64,000 bases of DNA from contig JAJZOF010000020.1 of NCBI GenBank assembly GCA_021811535.1, positions 170,894 to 234,893 of the forward strand, written 5' to 3'. Positions 18,679 through 26,787 of this stretch are shown in pieces; the stretch's first letter is position 1, and the number at the start of each line of letters is the position of its first letter. This stretch comes from Microcaldota archaeon. Its GTDB lineage: Archaea > Micrarchaeota > Micrarchaeia > Micrarchaeales > CABMGC01. A program made the position numbers and the translations under genes. The notes under the pieces were generated by a model, which saw only the letters and a program-made list of their open reading frames with translations, was not told the origin of the DNA and did no database searches.

Positions 18679-19644
18679 GTGTATCCTATGTCGAATCTTG
18701 ATATACACTGGGCTGAAAAGTACCGCCCTTCGCGGCTTGATGAGGTTATAGGCCAGAAGGTTATCATAAGCAGACTTCAGGCATTCGTGAAGTCGGGGGG
18801 TTTTCCAAGCATGATATTTGCCGGACCTGCAGGCGTAGGAAAGACCACCTCTGCGATAGCGATGGCTAACGAACTTTACAGGGACCAGTTCTCGGAAGCG
18901 TTCCTGGAGCTTAATGCTAGCGATTCGAGGGGTATAGATGTGATAAGAGGGCGTGTGAAGGAGTTCGCCAGGACGCTGCCCCTATCCAAAGGTAACATAA
19001 AGATAATATTTCTTGATGAAGCTGATGCCCTTACTTCTGAAGCTCAGCATGCTCTGCGCAGGACAATGGAGAAGTATTCGGCTTCTACACGGTTCATACT
19101 CAGTGCGAACTACGCAAGCAAGATAATAGAGCCCATACAGAGTCGTTGCGTGGTCCTTAGGTTTAAGCCGCTTAATGAAGAGGAGATAAACAGCTATGTT
19201 GACAGAATAGCTGCGGGGGAGAATCTTAGGATAGATGCAAAGGCGAGGGAGGCGCTCGTTTATGTAAGCGACGGTGACCTGAGGCGTCTCTCGAATGTGA
19301 TGCAGAGTGCCGCTGTGATAAGCAAGGAGATAACTGAAAAGGAGGTATATGAGATATCAGCAAGGGCAAGGCCGAAGGAAGTTGTTGCTATGTTAAACTG
19401 TGCGTCTAAAGGGGATTTCAACGGCGCGAGGAAGGAACTCCTGGTGCTGTTGCTTAGTTATGGGATGAGTGGAGAAGATGTCCTTATACAGGCACACAGG
19501 GAAGCGTTGAGGATGGATCTTCCAGATGCTAAAAAACTTGACGTGATAAAAGAGATAGGAGAGTGCAATTTCAGGATAGTGCAGGGTGCAAACGAAAGGA
19601 TACAGCTTGAGGCTATGCTGGCAAACATGGCAAGCAGGGCGTAA
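18679..19644 (+). CDS. rfcS: replication factor C small subunit
   Basis: WAEKYRPSRLDEVIGQ; GPAGVGKTT; FLDEADALT. Confidence 0.96.
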   Translation: MYPMSNLDIHWAEKYRPSRLDEVIGQKVIISRLQAFVKSGGFPSMIFAGPAGVGKTTSAIAMANELYRDQFSEAFLELNASDSRGIDVIRGRVKEFARTLPLSKGNIKIIFLDEADALTSEAQHALRRTMEKYSASTRFILSANYASKIIEPIQSRCVVLRFKPLNEEEINSYVDRIAAGENLRIDAKAREALVYVSDGDLRRLSNVMQSAAVISKEITEKEVYEISARARPKEVVAMLNCASKGDFNGARKELLVLLLSYGMSGEDVLIQAHREALRMDLPDAKKLDVIKEIGECNFRIVQGANERIQLEAMLANMASRA

Positions 19645-19716
19645 CCGCTTCTTATTCTATTGTATACGTAATGTATGCACAAATTATAATAAAGGCAAGG
19701 ATTAATCATAATACGA

Positions 19717-19791
19717 AGCGAGGTAGGGTAGCCTGGAGTGCCCGCCGGGCTCATAACCCGGAGATCGGTGGTTCAAATCCACCCCTCGCTA
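19717..19791 (+). tRNA. initiator tRNA-Met(CAU)
   Basis: AGCGAGG/CCTCGCT with A1:U72; CCGGG-CTCATAA-CCCGG typical of archaeal initiators. Confidence 0.93.
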
Positions 19792-19915
19792 GATAGGGAG
19801 TATGTTTCCACTATTCGTGCGGCTATATGTATATATGTAAGTAAGTAACATTACAAAAAAATAATAAATCAACAAAAATAAGAAAAATAATAGCGGAAAA
19901 CAACCGGTGTTAAGT

Positions 19916-20395
19916 ATGGAAAGGGACATCCAGCCTGATGAGATATTCAATATAATAAAAACAGAGGCAAGGCATGGCGAGATGACAGAGCTTGCTCCTG
20001 ATTTTTACACAAAACTCAGGAAAAAGATTGAAGACCTAAAAAATACTGAAGACGAAACCAACACAAGCACGGCTGAAAATCTTGAGAAAGCCGAGAAGAC
20101 GCTGAAGACCAAGCGCATGCAAAAGATATTAATATATCTTGCGTACAATAAACAACTGCCTGCTCGTGTTCCAGAAGAAGAAAGGAGCACATATGAGCAT
20201 ATAAAACAGATAATAAATGAAACATCTTCGTTATCAAAGACAACAAAGGTAAAGATAACAACAAGGACACCTGAGATAATAAATCAGGAAGGCAAAAAAA
20301 TAGGGCCATTCGAGCAGAATCAGGTGGTGGAGCTCGATAAAGACTCTGACATAAATTTTATAATCAGCAATAAAATAGGAGTAATAATAAACTGA
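19916..20395 (+). CDS. GINS-family replication protein
   Basis: EMTELAPDFYTKLRKKIEDL...KRMQKILIYLAYN; C-terminal beta domain. Confidence 0.65.
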   Translation: MERDIQPDEIFNIIKTEARHGEMTELAPDFYTKLRKKIEDLKNTEDETNTSTAENLEKAEKTLKTKRMQKILIYLAYNKQLPARVPEEERSTYEHIKQIINETSSLSKTTKVKITTRTPEIINQEGKKIGPFEQNQVVELDKDSDINFIISNKIGVIIN

Positions 20396-20406
20396 GGATT
20401 GAAACG

Positions 20407-20688
20407 ATGAAAATAAAAAAGGAGATAATGTCGTACTGTAGGTTCTGCAAAAAACATACAAAGCATACAGTAAGAATGTATTCAAAGAAAGCGCAGTCTC
20501 AGCTTAGCGTAGGAACAAGGAGACACGATAGGGCAATCCGAGGTTATGTAGGCAGCGTAGAACCAAAAATACATCCGAAAAAACTTGGAAAAAGGCAGAA
20601 AGTCATGGTCGAATGTTCAGCCTGCAAGAAATCTTCGGAGAGAGTATTCGGCAAGAGGACTAAAAAGAAGATAGAAATAAGCAGATGA
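20407..20688 (+). CDS. rpl44e: 50S ribosomal protein eL42 (L44e)
   Basis: YCRFCKKHTKHTV...ECSACKKSS. Confidence 0.92.
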   Translation: MKIKKEIMSYCRFCKKHTKHTVRMYSKKAQSQLSVGTRRHDRAIRGYVGSVEPKIHPKKLGKRQKVMVECSACKKSSERVFGKRTKKKIEISR

Positions 20689-20697
20689 GCGCTGAGA

Positions 20698-21474
20698 TTG
20701 ATGATAGTAAAAAAAGAGATGCCAAATCCTGGGGAATTCGTCCTTATCAAGATAAGCAAGATAGCCCCGCACGGCGCATACTGCAAGCTCATCGAATATG
20801 ATCTCGAAGCCTATCTGCCAATAGCAGAGGTCTCGTCCGGCTGGATAAAGAACATACACGAGTTTATAAAAGAAGGTCAGCAGGACGTCGCCAAAGTAAT
20901 ATACCTGGACAAGGACAAGCGCACCATAGACATATCCTTAAAGAAGGTTAGCACAAAGGAAAAGAAAGACAAAATAACCGAGTACAGCCTAGAGAAGCGT
21001 GCAGAAGGAATATTCGCACAGGCAGCGTCCTCGCAAGAGGAGCGCGCCGAAGCCGCAGCACGCGCTGCCACCCAATTCTCAACATACTATGACCTTATCG
21101 AAACGGTTTTCAGCAAAAAGAACAGCTTAGAGATATTTCCAAATAAAGAGTTTGCAAGGAGGCTCCAGGAGATAGTCGACAAGACAATAAAACCAAAGAA
21201 GTACACCGTATCATACGATACAACAATAAGCACTACAGATACAAAAGAAGGGATAAAGATAATAAAGAAGGCACTCGGAGAAGTCGAAGAAAGCGGGGTC
21301 GAGGTATTGTATGTCGGCGCACCAAAGTACCGCCTTACAGCCACAGGCCCAAGCTATATAGATGCGGAAAGCAAGATAAAAGGGGCCGAGAAGATAATTT
21401 CCAGGTACAGGCAGGTAAATTTTGTCGTAAAAACGCAGGTAGAGGTAAATGGAAAAGACAAAAATATACTATAA
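20698..21474 (+). CDS. eif2a: translation initiation factor aIF2 alpha
   Basis: S1 domain PNPGEFVLIKISKIAPHGAYCKLIEYDLEAYLPIAEVSSGWIKNI. Confidence 0.93.
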   Translation: MMIVKKEMPNPGEFVLIKISKIAPHGAYCKLIEYDLEAYLPIAEVSSGWIKNIHEFIKEGQQDVAKVIYLDKDKRTIDISLKKVSTKEKKDKITEYSLEKRAEGIFAQAASSQEERAEAAARAATQFSTYYDLIETVFSKKNSLEIFPNKEFARRLQEIVDKTIKPKKYTVSYDTTISTTDTKEGIKIIKKALGEVEESGVEVLYVGAPKYRLTATGPSYIDAESKIKGAEKIISRYRQVNFVVKTQVEVNGKDKNIL

Positions 21475-22213
21475 AAAAAATATTAAGCTGAACAAGCCGA
21501 TATTGCTCGTAGGCCTGCCAGGTATAGGCAACGTAGGAAGCCTGGTCGGAGAGCATCTCAAAAATGAACTCAAGGCAAAGAGGTTCGCAACCCTGTACTC
21601 CCCGCATTTCATGCACCAGACAGTCATGCTCAAGAAAGGCGGCTTCAGGCTGATAAGCAACAGATTCTACGTCACAACAAATGACGAAGGAAGGAGCATA
21701 ATAATACTGATCGGGGACACACAGGCAGGAAGCCCTGAAGGGCAATATGAGGTCAACGATAAGATAGTAAGGTTCTTCAAGAAGATAGGGGGCAGGGAGA
21801 TATACACTATAGGTGGATACAGCGCAGGCACAGGATATATAGACCATCCAAAAGTATTCGGGGTTGCATCTGAGAAGAAGGCCCGGGAAACGCTCGCCAA
21901 GAATGGCGTGGTCATAGGCAAGGCCGCAGGAACCATATGGGGCTCCGCAGGGCTGCTGCTTGTATTTGGCAAGAAGAACAAGATACCATCAGCATGCCTT
22001 ATGGGCGAGACTGGGATGCTCGAGATAGATGCCAATGCAGCCAAATCAGTCCTCGAAGTGCTGATGAAGATAATAAAGGTAAACGTAAACCTGGAAAACA
22101 TAAACAAGATAAGGAAGGAGACAGAGAAGATAATAAAGGAAATAAACGATGCAGCTTCAGGAAACACGGATCAGTATCAGCAGGACAGGGCAAAGCTTAC
22201 CTACATAAGATAG
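21449..22213 (+). CDS. PAC2-family proteasome assembly chaperone-like protein
   Basis: PILLVGLPGIGNVGSLVGEHL; GGYSAGTG. Confidence 0.88.
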   Translation: MEKTKIYYKKNIKLNKPILLVGLPGIGNVGSLVGEHLKNELKAKRFATLYSPHFMHQTVMLKKGGFRLISNRFYVTTNDEGRSIIILIGDTQAGSPEGQYEVNDKIVRFFKKIGGREIYTIGGYSAGTGYIDHPKVFGVASEKKARETLAKNGVVIGKAAGTIWGSAGLLLVFGKKNKIPSACLMGETGMLEIDANAAKSVLEVLMKIIKVNVNLENINKIRKETEKIIKEINDAASGNTDQYQQDRAKLTYIR

Positions 22214-22230
22214 CCGGACAGAAACGCGCC

Positions 22231-22318
22231 GCGCCAGTAATCCAGCCTGGTAGGATATCAGCTTCCCATTCAATAGAAGAAAAAGCTGAAAACCCGGGTT
22301 CAAATCCCGGCTGGCGCA
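22231..22318 (+). tRNA. tRNA-Gly(CCC) with 15-nt intron (about 22269-22283)
   Basis: GCGCCAG/CTGGCGC acceptor; TCAGC/GCTGA anticodon stem enclosing 22 nt; removal of 15 nt gives loop TTCCCAA. Confidence 0.82.
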
Positions 22319-22398
22319 CATATACAACGCCTGCTACACATTACCAAGCAGCATACCCCATCGCCTATAAACAGCGAGGGATTCACTGCACTGTGAAA

Positions 22399-22899
22399 TC
22401 AAGCCTCCGAGTCAATATCAATCGGCTCAGGATTATCTGGCGAGGCAAAAGTGTGGTTCACCACAATACCGGCCTCTCCTGCAGCGGCAAACTCGTCTTT
22501 TGCTCCTGCAGAATGCTCCCAGCGCGGGGTCATAAATATCTCTGCGACATAGCCACTCTTCAGTATATTCTTCCAGAAGGCATACCATTCATGCTCTTCA
22601 ATCCCGTCGAACTTGTCATACGATTCATTATGGAAGATATCCGCTGCAGAGAACACAGGGAAGTCGACAGCCTCCCGTATTCTTGACGTGTTCCTCTTCA
22701 GCAATGCTATATTCCTGTCAATATGCTCCTTCCCGTCAGATGTTATGATGCCTGATACATACCCAACCTTTACCCTACCTCCGGAAGAGATATCATTAAG
22801 TAGTGCAATAAGCTCCCTGCCCACTCCCGAAAGATCATTATTTTTTCTGGAAACCTCGCTAAGTCTCCCAAGGAAATACGCTTTGTCATAGCTTTCCAT
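22399..22899 (-). CDS. hypothetical protein, possibly deoxyribosyltransferase-like fold
   Basis: VGYVSGIIT...AEIFMTPRWEHSAGAKDEFAAAGEAGI. Confidence 0.45.
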   Translation of the reverse strand: MESYDKAYFLGRLSEVSRKNNDLSGVGRELIALLNDISSGGRVKVGYVSGIITSDGKEHIDRNIALLKRNTSRIREAVDFPVFSAADIFHNESYDKFDGIEEHEWYAFWKNILKSGYVAEIFMTPRWEHSAGAKDEFAAAGEAGIVVNHTFASPDNPEPIDIDSEA

Positions 22900-22911
22900 A
22901 AAAAAAGTTCT

Positions 22912-23562
22912 CTATAGCAAAATTAAAAAGAGTAGTGCTACGCAGAATGCTGCGCATGCACAGCCAAAGTTTGAGGTATACTTATTCCCGTATCCTTTTT
23001 CCTCAAAGTATCCCAAGGCGGAATCCGCCACACCGCCTATCCATCCGGATATCACAACTACAGCTACGGCAAAGGCACCGCCGGCATTGAAGGCCGTTAA
23101 AGCGATAACCATGGCCCCAATAAAGCTTGCCGTAAGCCCGTACAGAGTCACGCCTCCTGAAGTCCCAACCTTTACCCTTTTCAGGGTAAGCATCATAACT
23201 GGGCGCGGCCCAAGCGTACCAATCTCGCTTGCAAACTTGTCTGCCGTTATGCCAGCGACCACTGCCGCATACACCACAAGTGCCGCAGGGCCCCTTATAA
23301 TGCCTACAGCAGATAAAACAACAACTATCAATGGCATAAGCCCATTAGCAGCCACATTCTTCCATGTCCTCCTGCTCTCGTAGACGCCCCTGCGCTTCTT
23401 TACTTTCTTTCCGAAATTGGTAACAAGGGATGAGAGAAGCAGGAAGATCACAAGCACAGCGAGATAATAACCTCCATTTCCCGTCCCAAGAATGAATATC
23501 AGCACTCCAAGAGCCGCAGCAAGGGCCAGACCATAGTAATCCAGAGTAAGAAGAGTCCTCAT
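22912..23562 (-). CDS. DUF92/TMEM19 integral membrane protein
   Basis: KRRGVYESRRTWKNVAANG...KFASEIGTLG; multiple TM; ATG 23562 preferred over 23709. Confidence 0.85.
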   Translation of the reverse strand: MRTLLTLDYYGLALAAALGVLIFILGTGNGGYYLAVLVIFLLLSSLVTNFGKKVKKRRGVYESRRTWKNVAANGLMPLIVVVLSAVGIIRGPAALVVYAAVVAGITADKFASEIGTLGPRPVMMLTLKRVKVGTSGGVTLYGLTASFIGAMVIALTAFNAGGAFAVAVVVISGWIGGVADSALGYFEEKGYGNKYTSNFGCACAAFCVALLFLILL

Positions 23563-23616
23563 ATGAATTCCACTATTAAGAAACATTTTTAAATATAGGT
23601 GTATTATATAGTAACA

Positions 23617-23681
23617 ACTAGTTTTTAGCGTGGGAAGACTAAAACTGGTCGCCTTGCCAGCAAACCTTAGGGTTTGCTGGC
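23617..23681. other. two adjacent inverted repeats between DUF92 and agmatinase genes
   Basis: 23617-23649 imperfect hairpin; 23656-23666 GCCAGCAAACC / 23671-23681 GGTTTGCTGGC perfect 11-bp stem with TTAG loop. Confidence 0.6.
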
Positions 23682-23751
23682 CTATTTCTATAAAATTATA
23701 TCCTCTCACATGATTAAATATATTTGTACTGAAAATCCAACATGTGATCCG

Positions 23752-24630
23752 ATGGAACTTAACAACCCCATGCCAAAATACAACCTATTCGGGGTGGAAA
23801 ACCCTGAATATTCAGAAGCCCAGGTAGTCGTCCTTCCGGTTCCTTATGACTCTACGACAACGTACAAATCCGGTGCCAGGGACGGCCCGCATGAGATAAT
23901 AAGCGCAAGCAGGAACATGGAAACGTATAGTGAAGAGTTCGGATGCGACATAACCGAGAAGATAAGGATCTTCACTACTGACGAGCTAGCCCCTAACCTC
24001 AATTCCCCAGAAGAGACTGTAAGGTCGATAGAGGAGGAAGTGTCAAAGATACTGAAAGACGGAAAGATGCCCGTGCTCCTTGGGGGTGAACATACAGTAG
24101 CGGTAGGTGCTATATATGCGGTATCAAAACACATGAAGGATTTTAGCGTAATACACTTCGATGCACACTCGGATTACAGGGACGAATACATGGGCAGCAA
24201 ATACTGTCACGCATGCATAATGGCAAGGGCGAGGGAGAGATGTGATAGCTGCTTCAGCGTAGGCGTGAGGAGCATAGACGAGACAAGCGCAACAAAATAC
24301 GGCAAGGACATACTTTACAGAAAAGACATGCACAACATGACCATAAAAGAAGTGTCCGAAGAGATAATCAGAAGAACAAGGAAGAATGTCTATATAACCA
24401 TAGATACGGATGTGATAGACCCATCGCAACTGCCCAGTACAGGCACCCCGGAACCAGACGGATTAAGCTTCTTTGAGCTCACCCAGATACTAAAGAGCGT
24501 TATAATCGAAAAGCACCTTGTAGGGATAGACTTCAACGAGTTGGCTCCAATAGGGGGACTGACAGCCCCGAATTATCTGGTAGCAAAACTGGTGTACATG
24601 GCCCTGGGTTACGCATTCATAAAGAACTAG
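23752..24630 (+). CDS. speB: agmatinase/ureohydrolase
   Basis: GGEHTVAVG; HFDAHSDYRDEY; TIDTDVIDPSQLPSTGTPEPDG; alternative ATG at 23710. Confidence 0.93.
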   Translation: MELNNPMPKYNLFGVENPEYSEAQVVVLPVPYDSTTTYKSGARDGPHEIISASRNMETYSEEFGCDITEKIRIFTTDELAPNLNSPEETVRSIEEEVSKILKDGKMPVLLGGEHTVAVGAIYAVSKHMKDFSVIHFDAHSDYRDEYMGSKYCHACIMARARERCDSCFSVGVRSIDETSATKYGKDILYRKDMHNMTIKEVSEEIIRRTRKNVYITIDTDVIDPSQLPSTGTPEPDGLSFFELTQILKSVIIEKHLVGIDFNELAPIGGLTAPNYLVAKLVYMALGYAFIKN

Positions 24631-24637
24631 GGATCCA

Positions 24638-25486
24638 TTACGGATGAAGACCCGGGGTCTTATTGTACATCGAGAAAAGTGCCAGATGCTCATCAGGGTT
24701 GTAATACTTTAGCCTGCCGTCCAGACCTGCTATCCTCTTTGATATCTCGGTTGGGCTTATGGCCTTCGGGTCCCTGTCCTTGGAAGCAAGGATAAGGGTG
24801 AAGACCATGCTGAATCCAGGCATGTAGAAATTCATGGCTCTTACCACTGGAAAAACCTTTTTCAGGTAAACAGGCATCTGTGAGTAATCCCAGCCATTTT
24901 TCTTCAGGTCCCATCCAAGCGTCACATACACGCCGTCTTTAGTCAGGCTCCTGCTTATCTGCCTTGCAAACTCTTCGCTGTAAACTTCTGTTGCTATTGA
25001 CACCTGGTAAGGGTCTATAAGATCCCCAAATATCACATCATACTTGGTCTTTGTCTTATGTACAAAATCTATCGCATCACCTATGACAAGGTTGACACGC
25101 TTATCCTTGCGCTTCAATGCATACGGAAGATATTTTCTGCATAAATCAACCACCTCGCCGTCTATCTCGACCCAATCAATTGATACATCCTTATATCTAA
25201 GGAGTTCGCTTGCTGTAGTCCCCTCTCCGCCTCCGAGGATCAGCGCCTTCTTCGGGTTCCGTACAGTAATCATGGAAGAATGGACAAGCACCTCATGATA
25301 CACATGGCAGTCTATCTCCGAAGACTGTATTACGTTGTCAAGGGCAAGGAATGTCCCTATCGTTGGGCTTCGCGCTATCAGAACATTCTGAAATTTAGTC
25401 CTGCCAAAATGAAATACCTTGTCTACCTCCCTTACAGTAGAAGATCCATAAGGTGTGGTCTCGCTGAAAAGCAATCCTCCTCTCAT
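24638..25486 (-). CDS. speE: polyamine aminopropyltransferase (spermidine synthase)
   Basis: LALDNVIQSSEIDCHVYHEVLVH; ILGGGEGTTASELLRY. Confidence 0.93.
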   Translation of the reverse strand: MRGGLLFSETTPYGSSTVREVDKVFHFGRTKFQNVLIARSPTIGTFLALDNVIQSSEIDCHVYHEVLVHSSMITVRNPKKALILGGGEGTTASELLRYKDVSIDWVEIDGEVVDLCRKYLPYALKRKDKRVNLVIGDAIDFVHKTKTKYDVIFGDLIDPYQVSIATEVYSEEFARQISRSLTKDGVYVTLGWDLKKNGWDYSQMPVYLKKVFPVVRAMNFYMPGFSMVFTLILASKDRDPKAISPTEISKRIAGLDGRLKYYNPDEHLALFSMYNKTPGLHP

Positions 25487-25613
25487 CTAAAAACCCATAT
25501 ACAATACACGCGAAGCAATTAAAAGCCGAAGCCTGCCAGAAGTATTCGGATAACGCAGCAAATATTTATATTCTTATTTAAACCTATCATATCTGCAAAT
25601 TCTTGGTAATCCA

Positions 25614-26036
25614 ATGCCTGAGACAAGAGCGTCACAGAGGACAAAGACTATAAACAAAAGAGAGCTCGTTACTGGCAAGCACGTATACGGCAATCTTTAT
25701 GATATCAGCCCTGAGCTCCTTTACGATACGGAACTTCTATCCAGGATAATATCCGAATCAGCAAAGATAGGCAACATGCACATCGTGGAAACAATAGTCA
25801 AGAAGTTCCAGAACCTCAAGGGCGGAATCGACGGCGGCGTCTCTGTAATAGCCCTGATAAAGGAAAGCCACATAACCATACACACATGGCCTGAAGGTAA
25901 TTATGCCGCTGTGGACGTCTTCTCTTGCGGCCAGCAGAGCAGCCCGGAGAAAGCATTCGAGTACATAATACTCAAACTGAAGCCGAAGACTTACAAGATG
26001 TTCAAGGCAGACAGGGGCAATACGGTTCCTACCTGA
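25614..26036 (+). CDS. speH: S-adenosylmethionine (or arginine) decarboxylase proenzyme
   Basis: KESHITIHTWPEGNYAAVDVFSCG with Glu-Ser self-cleavage site. Confidence 0.92.
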   Translation: MPETRASQRTKTINKRELVTGKHVYGNLYDISPELLYDTELLSRIISESAKIGNMHIVETIVKKFQNLKGGIDGGVSVIALIKESHITIHTWPEGNYAAVDVFSCGQQSSPEKAFEYIILKLKPKTYKMFKADRGNTVPT

Positions 26037-26787
26037 CCATCCTGCGCCTTATTATCCTGTCGAGTTTGTCAGATAGTTCCTCCTTCATCGAAGGGAACCT
26101 GACTATGCGCAGGTTCTTTTTTGAGATATCTACCATAAAAGAGTCGCCTTTGCGGAGCATTGCCACCTCAATCCCGTCACACCTAAGTATCCCTTCATAT
26201 TTTACTATATCGACCCTGAGTCTTTTGTCGCAGCCAAGCACGATAGGGCTATTGTACGGCCCGTCAGCATTTATGAACGTGGTGCAGAAGACATGGGTAT
26301 CAAGTATGACAGGACCTCCTGCAGACTTGTTATATGCAGTAGAGCCGACACTGCATGTCACTATAAGCCCGTCTCCGCTCATCGCATAAGGATATATCGG
26401 GTGCTTTGTAGATGCGCCCTCATACACCCTGAAACTCACTTCCTGCGCTATGTTGTGGAGTGAGACTTCGTTAACGGCATAATATCGCCTTGATTTATAC
26501 CTTAAGGATATCCTCCCCCCTATACTCTCCACTTTATATCTTCCATTCTTCAGAAGCCGTATAACCCTGTCCAGATCCTTCATCGATACGTCTGCATAGA
26601 AGCCCATGCTTCCCTGCTCATCATATCTTATTGGAAGTATCGGTCCGTCATGCTCCCTGGCCGCCCTTACAAATGTACCGTCCCCTCCTATCGCAATGCA
26701 TATGCTTGCCTTGTCACTGACTTCAAACGCATCGTATATCTTCCTGAGCTGCGGATAATCCTTATTTGTTACGAGCTTTATCCTGAT
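26029..26787 (-). CDS. nadK: NAD kinase; reading frame extends 5' of the listed ORF to a probable AUC start abutting the lpdA stop
   Basis: extension encodes (I/M)RIKLVTNKDYPQLRKIYDAFEVSDKASICIAIGGDGTFVRAAREHDGPILPIRYDEQGS joined to MGFYADV; GGDGT motif lies in the extension. Confidence 0.88.
   Translation of the reverse strand: MRIKLVTNKDYPQLRKIYDAFEVSDKASICIAIGGDGTFVRAAREHDGPILPIRYDEQGSMGFYADVSMKDLDRVIRLLKNGRYKVESIGGRISLRYKSRRYYAVNEVSLHNIAQEVSFRVYEGASTKHPIYPYAMSGDGLIVTCSVGSTAYNKSAGGPVILDTHVFCTTFINADGPYNSPIVLGCDKRLRVDIVKYEGILRCDGIEVAMLRKGDSFMVDISKKNLRIVRFPSMKEELSDKLDRIIRRRMVR

Noticed and set aside
22231-22318. tRNA-Glu(UUC) reading of this gene
   Set aside because: TTC in the arm is not preceded by U33 in a valid loop; the fold and GCG...A73 fit Gly(CCC) after intron removal.
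21937-22686. ORF 21937-22686 (+, 249 aa)
   Set aside because: Runs through the PAC2 3' end, tRNA-Gly and the antisense of the next gene; not plausible as protein.
24124-24429. ORF 24124-24429 (-)
   Set aside because: Antisense to conserved agmatinase metal-binding region.
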